10,152 nucleotides of DNA from Prevotellaceae bacterium (GCA_031287815.1 JAITSM010000034.1:1-10152), one strand, 5' to 3'. Counted from the first letter of the stretch, positions 1 to 6,774 are shown. The notes: generated by a model from the sequence alone, not told the origin. A program made the numbers and translations.

Positions 1-144
1 TCGTCGTTCGACACCCGCTCGCCCTTCACCCTCGACTTCGAGGGACACGACCGCGGCAAGCATTTCTACTATTCCCTCTGCTGGGAGAACACCCGCGGCG
101 AGAAAGGGCCGTACAGCCCGATAGCGGAGGTGGTAATACCGTAA
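1..144 (+). CDS. C-terminal end of a protein with a fibronectin-III-like tail (5' partial)
   Basis: The first frame is open from the window edge for 47 codons and stops at TAA 142-144; the true start lies upstream. The visible tail contains FYYSLCWENTRGEKGPYSP and ends in EVVIP. The pattern of aromatic residues, W-x-N-T-R-G-E-K-G-P and a final hydrophobic strand resembles the last beta strands of fibronectin type III or Ig-like domains that end some uncharacterised Bacteroidota proteins; this is recall, not a search. By my count the stretch is about 60% G+C, and all four Glu codons are GAG, whereas the complete genes here mostly use GAA. That may mean a different origin, but the sample is small. 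It converges on the isomerase gene, with a terminator in between. The product cannot be named. Confidence 0.75.
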   Translation, partial: SSFDTRSPFTLDFEGHDRGKHFYYSLCWENTRGEKGPYSPIAEVVIP

Positions 145-147
145 ACC

Positions 148-181
148 CAGTAGCAGTAGGCAGTGGGCAGTGGGCAGTGGC
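148..181 (+). repeat. Short heptad repeat (CAGTGGG type)
   Basis: Four consecutive 7-mers run from 154 to 181 (CAGTAGG, CAGTGGG, CAGTGGG, CAGTGGC), preceded by a truncated CAGTAG. They begin four bases after the stop codon of the first gene. They lead into CTGACGCCGACAGCC, which looks like a decayed relative of the CTGGCGCCAG element found elsewhere in the window. Confidence 0.7.
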
Positions 182-210
182 TGACGCCGACAGCCTTTGC
201 CGTAAATTTG

Positions 211-248
211 AAAAAACGCCGGTATGGAAACATGCCGGCGGTTTTTTT
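211..248. terminator. Bidirectional intrinsic terminator between convergent genes
   Basis: A 10-bp stem (217-226 with 231-240, one G-U pair) closes a GAAA tetraloop at 227-230. It is followed by seven T (242-248) and preceded by six A (211-216), so it can end transcription in both directions. It lies between the + strand gene ending at 144 and the minus-strand isomerase gene ending at 317, where a shared terminator is expected. Confidence 0.88.
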
Positions 249-278
249 GAATGGAGAATTGGCTGGCGCCTCAAGAGA

Positions 279-306
279 CATTCTCCATTTTCCATTCTCC
301 ATTAAA
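279..306 (+). repeat. Heptad repeat (CATTCTC type) between two inverted GCTGGCGCC arms
   Basis: The 7-mers CATTCTC, CATTTTC, CATTCTC and CATTAAA are consecutive. They sit in the interval bounded by GCTGGCGCC at 262-270 and its reverse complement GGCGCCAGC at 309-317. A second inverted pair, AATGGAGAAT at 250-259 and ATTCTCCATT at 293-302, interleaves with the first pair, so both stems cannot form as one simple nested hairpin. Confidence 0.65.
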
Positions 307-308
307 AA

Positions 309-328
309 GGCGCCAGCTACTGCCTGCT
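309..328 (-). repeat. Interspersed GGCAGTAGCTGGCGCC element, minus-strand copy
   Basis: Read on the minus strand, this 20-bp stretch is AGCAGGCAGTAGCTGGCGCC. It differs at one position from the two perfect copies at 3499-3518 and 3731-3750. It supplies the TAG stop and the last codons of the isomerase gene. Confidence 0.75.
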
Positions 329-1009
329 GCTCAAAACCGGATAGATTCTCAGAATAAAAACATCCTGTAGCGGCCGGTCGTGGCGGTCTTTTTGGAGGGC
401 AGCAATTTTATCGACTACCTCCATGCCCTGGGTTGCTTCGCCGAAGACCGTGTATCCGCCGTCCAGCCAAGGCGCGCCGCCGGTTTGGGTATAGGTTTCT
501 TTTTGTTCCGGCGTAAAGGAAATACCCTGTTCCGCCAGTTGCTCCAACAGTTCGGGCGGGCAAACATCTCCCTGCACAATGTAAAACTGCGAGCCGGAAG
601 ACGCCTTGTCGGGATTGTCGTTACGCGCCGCCGCCAGTGCGCCCCGCTTATGGTACAGTCCCGGGGCGATTTCCGCGGGAACGGTATAATCGGGGCCGCC
701 CATGCCGTACATTTTTCCTGCTTCCGGATTTTTAGAATCGGGGTCGCCGGTTTGAATCATAAAATTTTCAATGACGCGATGGAAAATCACCCCGTCGAAA
801 TAGCCGGTGGACGCCAGTTTCAAAAAATTGTTACGATGCAAAGGCGTTTCTTGATACAGTTTCACCGTGATGTCGCCCGCCGAAGTTTCGATTACCAGTT
901 CGGGCGTTTCGCCCAATGTGTTTGGGTCAAAAGATGATTTGGGGGGTTGTGCGTGGCAAGCCATAAAAATTGCGGTCATTAAAGATAAAATTAGTAACTT
1001 TGTTTTCAT
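317..1009 (-). CDS. Cyclophilin-type peptidyl-prolyl cis-trans isomerase, lipoprotein
   Basis: This 230-residue protein should catalyse cis-trans isomerisation of X-Pro bonds in folding exported proteins. It begins MKTKLLILSLMTAIFMAC; the hydrophobic segment ending FMA-C18 is a lipobox, so membrane anchoring facing the periplasm is inferred. The cyclophilin domain spans about residues 38-225. It contains FHRVI (76-80, with R78 matching the catalytic Arg55 of cyclophilin A), QTGDP (86-90), SGSQFYI (138-144), and WLDGGYTVFGE (181-191), with W181 at the position of cyclophilin A Trp121. An insertion of about 30 residues (149-180) precedes that tryptophan, as I recall from other Bacteroidota homologues. 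The last residues, SSRQ, and the TAG stop come from an interspersed repeat. It is transcribed divergently from the patatin gene. Family assignment is very secure; whether to call it ppiA is not. Confidence 0.95.
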   Translation of the reverse strand: MKTKLLILSLMTAIFMACHAQPPKSSFDPNTLGETPELVIETSAGDITVKLYQETPLHRNNFLKLASTGYFDGVIFHRVIENFMIQTGDPDSKNPEAGKMYGMGGPDYTVPAEIAPGLYHKRGALAAARNDNPDKASSGSQFYIVQGDVCPPELLEQLAEQGISFTPEQKETYTQTGGAPWLDGGYTVFGEATQGMEVVDKIAALQKDRHDRPLQDVFILRIYPVLSSRQ

Positions 1010-1013
1010 TTTA

Positions 1014-1090
1014 TTAGTTATTAGTTGTTAGTCGTGAGTCGTAAGTTATTAGCCGTAAGGCGTGAGTTGTTAGTCGTGAGTCGTAAGTTA
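1014..1090. repeat. Eleven-unit degenerate heptad array (TTAGTCG / TGAGTCG / TAAGTTA)
   Basis: Eleven consecutive 7-mers keep perfect register with no indels, starting TTAGTTA, TTAGTTG, TTAGTCG, TGAGTCG, TAAGTTA. The three-heptad block at 1028-1048 recurs exactly at 1070-1090, 42 bp later, which implies block duplication in addition to drift of single units. The array lies between the isomerase start codon and its putative promoter, so it would be transcribed as most of that gene's 5' leader. Confidence 0.9.
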
Positions 1091-1111
1091 TAAACCATTA
1101 TTTAAAAAGTG

Positions 1112-1138
1112 TTGCAAATATAATAAAAAATAACTTTT
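1112..1138 (+). promoter_or_regulatory. Possible Bacteroidota-type promoter for the patatin gene
   Basis: TTG at 1112-1114 is followed after 16 bp by TAACTTTT (1131-1138), a one-mismatch fit to the -7 consensus TAnnTTTG. The patatin start is at 1155. The match is weak and the surroundings are very AT-rich, so this is tentative. Confidence 0.35.
1115..1122 (-). promoter_or_regulatory. Putative -7 promoter element for the isomerase gene
   Basis: On the minus strand this reads TATATTTG, an exact match to the Bacteroidota -7 motif TAnnTTTG. A TTG that could be the -33 element lies at 1147-1149, but the 24-bp spacing is longer than usual. Initiation here would give a leader of roughly 100 nt that includes the heptad array. 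It overlaps the candidate patatin promoter on the other strand. Confidence 0.5.
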
Positions 1139-1154
1139 ATTTTTCACAACCTTT

Positions 1155-3494
1155 ATGCAAAAATATATTCTTTGTTTTCTTTTTTTAGCGGGCGTGTTGG
1201 CCATGCCGGCGCCGGCGCAGGAAGTAGGATTGGTTTTGAGCGGCGGCGGCGCTAAGGGATTGGCGCATATCGGCGTTTTGAAGGCGCTGGAAGAAAATAA
1301 TATTCCGGTGGACTATATTGCCGGGACCTCTATGGGCGCTATCATCGGAGGGTTGTACGCCATCGGCTATACGCCCGACGAAATGATCGCCCTGTTGTCG
1401 TCGAAGGAATTTTTTATTATGTACAAAGGATTGATGGAAGAAAAATATACAGCTTATGTCTATCGCCCGGAATCGTCGCCCGACATGCTTTTCATCTCTT
1501 TCGATTTCAAAAACCGGAAACTGAAAACACAATTGCCGACCAACTACGTCCCCACGTACCAAATGGATTGGGCGTTTCTTACCCTGTTCTCCCCGGCGGC
1601 GGCGGTGGCGAAAAATAATTTTGACAGTCTCATGGTTCCCTTCCGCTGCATGGCGTCCGACGTGGTGAATAAAAAACCGTACAAATTCTATCAGGGGAAT
1701 TTGGGCTCCGCTATTCGCGCGTCCATGACCTATCCGTTCTACTTTAAGCCGATCATAATAGACAGCACCTTGTTTTTTGACGGGGGTTTTTACAATAATT
1801 TCCCCTGGGATGTGATGGAAAAAGATTTTGCGCCCGACATTATCCTCGGCTCCAAATGCGTCGACAACTCGCCTTTGCCTAATGAAGACGACATTCTCCA
1901 GCAGATTGAAGCCATGCTGACGCTGGAAACCAATTTCGATTTACCGAAAGATAAAGGGATGGTCATCGCCACCCGTTTTTCTGATGTGGGCGTGTTGGAT
2001 TTTCAAAAAATCCACAGCATCGTGGAAGCAGGGTACGAAAAAACCATAACGTTGATGCCCGAAATAAAACGCCGGATTGCCCGGCAGGTTATGGCGGAAA
2101 CATTGGAAGAAAAACGCCGGCGCTTCAGGCAACAATTGCCGGAAATGAAGTATGACGACGTCCGTATTACCGGCGCTTTAACCAAAAAACAACAGGCTTT
2201 TGTTTACAGCGCCCTACGTTCCGGGAAGCAAGCCGCATCCGGTAATGAACAGTTCAAAAAAAATTATTTCGGCATCATCTCCACCGGCATGATTAACACT
2301 TTTTACCCTACCGCCACCTATGATTGGAACGACAGCCTCTTTGACCTCTCCGTCCATGTTACGCGTAATGCGCGGTTTCGAGCTTCGCTGGGCGGCTATT
2401 TCTCGACGTCCTCTATCAATGAAGTGGCGCTCGGATTGGGCTACAACCTCTTCGGCTCGACCATTGCCTTGGCGCGGGCGGGGTTCACTTTCGGACGCCT
2501 GTATAACGGAGTAAATATATCATGGAAACATTTTCTAACCATTCGTCCGGTCATGTTTTATGAAATAAACGCCGTCTTCAACCGGTACGATTATTATACA
2601 GGGACGCAGGATTTATTTAATTTCGACACCCGCCCCCCCTATTTGCAGGACGAAGAAGTATACGCCCACGTTGCGGTAGGCTCGCCATTGTTTATTCACA
2701 GGCATTTTATTTTAAAAACAAGCTTTACGCTCGGCGCTTTGAACGAAGACTATTTCCAACACAACAATTACACACAATCCGACACGGCCGACCATTTCCG
2801 TTTCTCCTACCTGTTTCCAAAAATAAGCCTCGAAAGAAATACGCTAAACTACAAACAGTATCCTACTACCGGCCACCGGCAACAGTTTAGCCTGGGCTAT
2901 GTCTACGGTAGAGAAGTGAACACCCCGGGAAATTTATCGAACGGGAACGGCGTCATTGGACAATACCACCAATGGTTTTCCGCACGGCTTTATTACGAAT
3001 CCTATTACCCTTTCGGCGACCATTTCTCGCTGGGCGTGCTCGCCGACCTACTCTTTACCAACCGGCCTGCTTTCAGCGACGATTTCTCTACCCTGATTTC
3101 CATGCCGGCGTTCCAGCCAACGCCGCACAGCGCCTCGCTGGTGCTGGAAGACTATCGCGCGGATATTTACGCCGGCCTGGGGCTGATGCCCATCATACGA
3201 TTCACCAATAAAGTGGCGCTGCACTTGGGCGGATACCTCTTTCAACCGTACGAAAAAATTAACCCCGTGGATGAAAACATAAATACAGACGCAGGAGATG
3301 TACAGTATGCTTCGCCTCTTTCACGGCGTTCCTTCACCGCCATGGGGGCGTTGGTTTGGCAAACGCCCGTAGGCCCCGTAAGCCTTTCCACCAACTGGTA
3401 CACGGCCAGCTGGTATGAAAAAAAACCGTCCAAATGGTACTTCCAACTGGGCATTGGCTATTTACTCTTTAACAAAAAAGGACTCTCTTATTAG
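1155..3494 (+). CDS. Outer-membrane patatin-like phospholipase with C-terminal beta-barrel (PlpD-like)
   Basis: This 779-residue protein has a signal peptide (about 1-21, ending PAPA before QE). The patatin domain follows at about 24-300 with the full catalytic set: the glycine-rich oxyanion loop SGGGAKG (29-35), the nucleophile elbow GTSMG (57-61, Ser59) and DGG (209-211, Asp209). A POTRA-like stretch follows at about 334-395. From about 395 to the end, alternating aromatic and polar segments form a predicted transmembrane barrel ending in an aromatic residue (GLSY). This order matches the PlpD / type Vd autotransporter class, in which the lipase is secreted through its own barrel. Esterase or phospholipase A activity is inferred; the substrate is unknown. 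There is no Shine-Dalgarno before the ATG. The gene is preceded by a divergent isomerase gene and followed by a repeat-filled gap, so it is probably monocistronic. Confidence 0.93.
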   Translation: MQKYILCFLFLAGVLAMPAPAQEVGLVLSGGGAKGLAHIGVLKALEENNIPVDYIAGTSMGAIIGGLYAIGYTPDEMIALLSSKEFFIMYKGLMEEKYTAYVYRPESSPDMLFISFDFKNRKLKTQLPTNYVPTYQMDWAFLTLFSPAAAVAKNNFDSLMVPFRCMASDVVNKKPYKFYQGNLGSAIRASMTYPFYFKPIIIDSTLFFDGGFYNNFPWDVMEKDFAPDIILGSKCVDNSPLPNEDDILQQIEAMLTLETNFDLPKDKGMVIATRFSDVGVLDFQKIHSIVEAGYEKTITLMPEIKRRIARQVMAETLEEKRRRFRQQLPEMKYDDVRITGALTKKQQAFVYSALRSGKQAASGNEQFKKNYFGIISTGMINTFYPTATYDWNDSLFDLSVHVTRNARFRASLGGYFSTSSINEVALGLGYNLFGSTIALARAGFTFGRLYNGVNISWKHFLTIRPVMFYEINAVFNRYDYYTGTQDLFNFDTRPPYLQDEEVYAHVAVGSPLFIHRHFILKTSFTLGALNEDYFQHNNYTQSDTADHFRFSYLFPKISLERNTLNYKQYPTTGHRQQFSLGYVYGREVNTPGNLSNGNGVIGQYHQWFSARLYYESYYPFGDHFSLGVLADLLFTNRPAFSDDFSTLISMPAFQPTPHSASLVLEDYRADIYAGLGLMPIIRFTNKVALHLGGYLFQPYEKINPVDENINTDAGDVQYASPLSRRSFTAMGALVWQTPVGPVSLSTNWYTASWYEKKPSKWYFQLGIGYLLFNKKGLSY

Positions 3495-3498
3495 GTGA

Positions 3499-3523
3499 AG
3501 TAGGCAGTAGCTGGCGCCAGCAA
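3499..3523 (+). repeat. Left 25-bp direct repeat flanking the tandem array
   Basis: These 25 bases, starting AGTAGGCAGTAG and continuing through the palindrome CTGGCGCCAG, are identical to 3731-3755. They begin four bases after the patatin stop codon, and their last four bases overlap the first 21-bp unit of the array. Confidence 0.92.
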
Positions 3524-3723
3524 ACCCGGAAGCCCGTAAAGCAAACCTGGAAGCAAATAAAGCAAACCTGGAAGCAAGGAAAGCAAACCTGGAAGCAAGG
3601 AAAGCAAACCCGGAAGCAAGGAAAGCAAACCTGGAAGCAAGGAAAGCAAACCCGGAAGCAAGGAAAGCAAACCCGGAAGCAAGGAAAGCAAACCCGGAAG
3701 CAAGGAAAGCAAACCTGGAAGCC
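3520..3723. repeat. 21-bp tandem repeat array, nine full units plus a partial tenth
   Basis: The units start at 3520 and every 21 bp to 3688, with a 15-bp remnant at 3709-3723. Each begins GCAAACC followed by YGGAAGC and then an A/G-rich heptad, so the period is three heptads. Units 3-9 differ only at one C/T position, while units 1 and 2 are diverged at their 3' ends and unit 10 is truncated. That pattern suggests recent homogenisation of the centre with older edges. There are no unique spacers, so it is not a CRISPR array. Confidence 0.97.
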
Positions 3724-3730
3724 AGTTTTC

Positions 3731-3755
3731 AGTAGGCAGTAGCTGGCGCCAGCAA
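3731..3755 (+). repeat. Right 25-bp direct repeat flanking the tandem array
   Basis: This is a perfect copy of 3499-3523, 232 bp downstream in the same orientation. It ends one base before the next set of heptads. Confidence 0.92.
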
Positions 3756-3756
3756 C

Positions 3757-3819
3757 CTTAAACTTTAAACCTTAATATACATCATACATCTAATGACTCA
3801 CGACTAATGACAAATGACG
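3757..3819 (+). repeat. Nine consecutive degenerate heptads running into the uvrA start
   Basis: In unbroken 7-bp register the units are CTTAAAC, TTTAAAC, CTTAATA, TACATCA, TACATCT, AATGACT, CACGACT, AATGACA and AATGACG. The uvrA ATG lies inside the eighth unit. The 13 bases at 3795-3807 are the exact reverse complement of TTAGTCGTGAGTC at 1028-1040, which links this array to the one in the isomerase leader. Confidence 0.85.
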
Positions 3820-6653
3820 CAATAACCGTGCATGGCGCACGGGAACACAATTTAAAGAATATAGACGTAACGATTCCACGCAATCAACTTACGGTGATTA
3901 CGGGATTAAGCGGCAGCGGGAAATCTTCGTTGGCCTTTAATACCCTTTATGCCGAAGGGCAACGGCGGTATATGGAAACGCTTCCCGCCTACGCGCGGCA
4001 ATTCATGGGCAACATGGAACGCCCCGACGTCGATCACATTGCCGGGCTAAGCCCGGTGATTGCTATCGAACAAAAAACGACCAACAAGAATCCGCGCTCC
4101 ACCGTCGGGACGATTACCGAAATTTACGATTTCCTGCGCCTGCTGTATGCGCGCGCCTCCATTGCCTACTCAAAGAATACAGGCGAAGAAATGGTGCGGT
4201 ATACCAACGAACAAATTGTGCAGTTAATCATCGAACAATTCCACGCAAAGAAATGCCTGCTGCTGGCGCCTTTGGTAAAAGGACGGAAGGGGCACTACAA
4301 AGAATTGTTTGAACAGCTGGGTAAGCGCGGGTTCCTTACTGCCCGCATTGACGGGGAGGTAACGGAAATACGCCCGCAGCATAAATTAGACCGCTATAAA
4401 ATACACTTCATCGAAGTGGTCATCGACAAACTTATTCCTAACAAAAAAGAAGAAAAACGGTTGCACAATTCCATCAGCCTTGCCATGCAGCAGGGCAACG
4501 GGGAGCTCGCGATCCTTGACCTCCAAAGCGGACAGTTGCGGTATTACAGCCGCTCGTATATGTGCCCGACCACCGGCATTTCGTATGCCGAACCGGCGCC
4601 GCATTCCTTTTCGTTCAATTCGCCGCAGGGCGCCTGCCCCCACTGCAACGGACTGGGGACAATTGCCCAAACGGATAAGAAAAAAATTATTCCCGACCCG
4701 TCGGTAAGCATTAATAAAGGCGGCATATCGATTCTGGGAAAACAGCGCAATATCCAACTCTTCGCCCAGCTGGAAGCCATTGCGCGAAAATATAAATTCA
4801 CGTTGGATACCCCCATTTCCGATATTCCCGAAGCGGCGATGCATACCATCCTGCATGGCTCCGACGAACTCTTCCACGTGGCTATGAAGCGGGATACGGC
4901 GGCGGATACCGGTATAACTTGGGACTACATGACGAATTTCCCTGGCGTGATGAGCCTGTTAGACAAAGCTGCCGACGAAGAGAACGACAACCTTTCCGCA
5001 ACCCGTCCCGACCGGTTTGTTAAATATGTGCCCTGCCCGCAATGCCACGGCGCACGCTTGAAAGAAGAGGCGTTGTTTTTTAAGGTTGCCGGGAAAAATA
5101 TTGCAGAACTCGCCGGTATGGATATTTCTTCACTGCTCAACTGGTTCGAAGAAATAACCCCCACATTAAACAGCCGCCAACGATCGATTGCCAAAGATAT
5201 TTTAAAAGAAATAAGCGATCGGTTGACGTTTATGAAAGAAGTCGGAGTGGGTTACCTGTCGCTCAACCGCAGCACGCGCAGCCTCAGCGGCGGCGAAAGC
5301 CAGCGTATCCGGCTGGCGACGCAAATAGGCTCAAAGCTGGTGAATGTACTCTATATCCTCGACGAGCCGAGCATCGGGCTGCATCAGCACGATAACCAAA
5401 AACTGATCACGGCGCTGAAAAAACTGCGTGACGAAGGCAACTCCGTCATCGTGGTGGAACACGACGAGGAGATGATCCGCCAATCCGATTACCTGGTAGA
5501 CCTGGGGCTGTTTGCCGGAGAAAAAGGCGGCCGGGTCATCTATGCCGCCCCTCCTCCGCTTCGCCGGGAAGATACCCAAAGCGAATCCCTCACGTTGCAA
5601 TACCTCTCCGGCAAAAGGCAAATCCCTGTGCCGGCGCAGCGGCGCAAGGGCAGCGGAAAGAAAATAACATTATCCGGCGCCACGGGCAATAATTTAAAAG
5701 ACATCACCGTCGATTTCCCCTTAGGCGTTTTCATTTGTGTAACCGGCATGAGCGGCAGCGGAAAATCTTCGCTCATCAACGAAACGCTGCATCCCATACT
5801 GTCGAAGAAACTCTACCGCTCGCTTCCCGACCCGTTGCCGTACAAAGGAATCAAAGGCATCCAGGATATCGACAAAGTAATCGAAGTAGACCAGTCGCCG
5901 ATAGGGCGCTCGCCGCGCAGCAACCCGGCAACATACACCAACCTGTCTGCCGACATCCGCAAGTTGTTTGAAGGAACGCCCGACGCCAAGATACGCGGCT
6001 ACAAGGCTGGGCGTTTTTCATTCAACGTAAAAGGAGGCCGCTGCGAAGACTGCCGCGGCGCAGGCGTGCAAACGATTGAAATGAATTTCTTGCCCGACGT
6101 ATATGTTACCTGCAAAACCTGCAACGGAAAACGCTACAACCGCGAAACGCTGGAGGTACGTTACAAAGGAAAAAACATCAGCGAAGTGCTCAATATGACT
6201 ATCGACGCCGCCAGCGATTTTTTTGCGCACATTCCGTCCATGAAAAATAAACTGCAGGCATTGCAACAGGTGGGGCTGGGATATGTGAAACTCGGGCAGC
6301 CCTCCACCACCCTGAGCGGCGGAGAGAGCCAGCGCGTGAAACTCGCTACCGAACTGGCCAAACAGGATACCGGGAACACCCTCTATATCCTCGACGAGCC
6401 CACCACCGGATTGCATTTCGAAGACGTGCGTATTTTGCTCGACGTCTTAAACCGGCTGGTGGATAACGGCAACACGGTATTGGTCATTGAACACCATTTA
6501 GACGTTATCAAAACCGCCGACTATATTATTGACCTCGGGCCGGGCGGCGGCGGCGAAGGCGGCCGCCTCATCGCCGCCGGCACGCCCGAAGAAGTAGCGC
6601 AATGCCACGAAAGCTTCACAGGACAATTCTTGAAAACGGATGATGAAGGGTGA
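3807..6653 (+). CDS. uvrA: Excinuclease ABC subunit A (UvrA)
   Basis: UvrA is the damage-recognition ATPase of nucleotide excision repair and hands lesions to UvrB. This 948-residue protein (E. coli: 940) has both ABC modules. Walker A motifs are GLSGSGKS (about 33-40) and GMSGSGKS (647-654). Signature LSGGE motifs are at 493-497 and 836-840, and Walker B LDEP at 518-521 and 862-865. The region at about 118-250 corresponds to the UvrB-binding domain, which argues against the UvrA2 class. The DNA-contacting C-terminal zinc module is intact (C746, C749, C769, C772). The first zinc module keeps C253, C277 and C280, but the second ligand position is T256 (CPTTG instead of CPxCG). The ATG at 3807 fits the family N-terminus (VHGAREHNLKNI) but lies within heptad repeats, has no Shine-Dalgarno and overlaps the stop of a four-codon upstream reading frame. 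The stop codon is also in a heptad. No SOS-type operator was recognised. Confidence 0.98.
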   Translation: MTNDAITVHGAREHNLKNIDVTIPRNQLTVITGLSGSGKSSLAFNTLYAEGQRRYMETLPAYARQFMGNMERPDVDHIAGLSPVIAIEQKTTNKNPRSTVGTITEIYDFLRLLYARASIAYSKNTGEEMVRYTNEQIVQLIIEQFHAKKCLLLAPLVKGRKGHYKELFEQLGKRGFLTARIDGEVTEIRPQHKLDRYKIHFIEVVIDKLIPNKKEEKRLHNSISLAMQQGNGELAILDLQSGQLRYYSRSYMCPTTGISYAEPAPHSFSFNSPQGACPHCNGLGTIAQTDKKKIIPDPSVSINKGGISILGKQRNIQLFAQLEAIARKYKFTLDTPISDIPEAAMHTILHGSDELFHVAMKRDTAADTGITWDYMTNFPGVMSLLDKAADEENDNLSATRPDRFVKYVPCPQCHGARLKEEALFFKVAGKNIAELAGMDISSLLNWFEEITPTLNSRQRSIAKDILKEISDRLTFMKEVGVGYLSLNRSTRSLSGGESQRIRLATQIGSKLVNVLYILDEPSIGLHQHDNQKLITALKKLRDEGNSVIVVEHDEEMIRQSDYLVDLGLFAGEKGGRVIYAAPPPLRREDTQSESLTLQYLSGKRQIPVPAQRRKGSGKKITLSGATGNNLKDITVDFPLGVFICVTGMSGSGKSSLINETLHPILSKKLYRSLPDPLPYKGIKGIQDIDKVIEVDQSPIGRSPRSNPATYTNLSADIRKLFEGTPDAKIRGYKAGRFSFNVKGGRCEDCRGAGVQTIEMNFLPDVYVTCKTCNGKRYNRETLEVRYKGKNISEVLNMTIDAASDFFAHIPSMKNKLQALQQVGLGYVKLGQPSTTLSGGESQRVKLATELAKQDTGNTLYILDEPTTGLHFEDVRILLDVLNRLVDNGNTVLVIEHHLDVIKTADYIIDLGPGGGGEGGRLIAAGTPEEVAQCHESFTGQFLKTDDEG

Positions 6654-6654
6654 A

Positions 6655-6729
6655 GGGATGAAAGCCCTTCGGGCGATGAATGCTGGCGCCAGCATTCATC
6701 CCTTTCATCGCCCGGAGGGCTTTCATCCC
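6655..6729. repeat. Long imperfect inverted repeat centred on GGCGCC
   Basis: The left arm (6655-6687, 33 bp) and right arm (6688-6729) are reverse complements except for one T/C change and a 9-bp addition in the right arm (a duplicated GATGAAAGG-like block). The centre is CTGGCGCCAG, the same palindrome as in the interspersed element. It begins just after the uvrA stop and could fold into a very stable RNA hairpin. No T-tract follows, so it is not a standard terminator; roles in attenuation or mRNA 3' end protection are possible. Confidence 0.9.
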
Positions 6730-6732
6730 CTT

Positions 6733-6774
6733 CATACCTCATACTTCATACCTCATACCTCATACTTCATACTT
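6733..6774 (+). repeat. Six-unit heptad array (CATACCT / CATACTT)
   Basis: Six consecutive 7-mers (CATACCT, CATACTT, CATACCT, CATACCT, CATACTT, CATACTT) lie directly upstream of the dpp5 promoter region. The same heptads recur upstream of metF at 8961-8974. Confidence 0.92.

Noticed and set aside
163..357. Plus-strand 64-codon open frame
   Set aside because: It runs through heptads, the terminator hairpin and the 3' end of the isomerase gene, with no protein-like composition.
3491..3712. Minus-strand 73-codon open frame with LLSLLPG repeats
   Set aside because: It is the translation of the 21-bp tandem array, whose period prevents stops in any frame. It has no recognisable promoter or ribosome site and matches no known domain.
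3520..3723. CRISPR-like repeat array
   Set aside because: The 21-bp units are directly adjacent with no unique spacers, and no cas gene is present.
4261..4273. GCTGGCGCC inside uvrA (and GGCGCCAGC near 8457 inside dpp5) as extra copies of the interspersed element
   Set aside because: Only the 9-bp core matches, and it encodes conserved family residues (LLAPL in UvrA, GASYGG in the peptidase), so chance and codon choice explain it.
4386..4877. Long minus-strand open frame within uvrA
   Set aside because: It is antisense to a highly conserved coding region with intact UvrA motifs, and its translation shows no recognisable domain.
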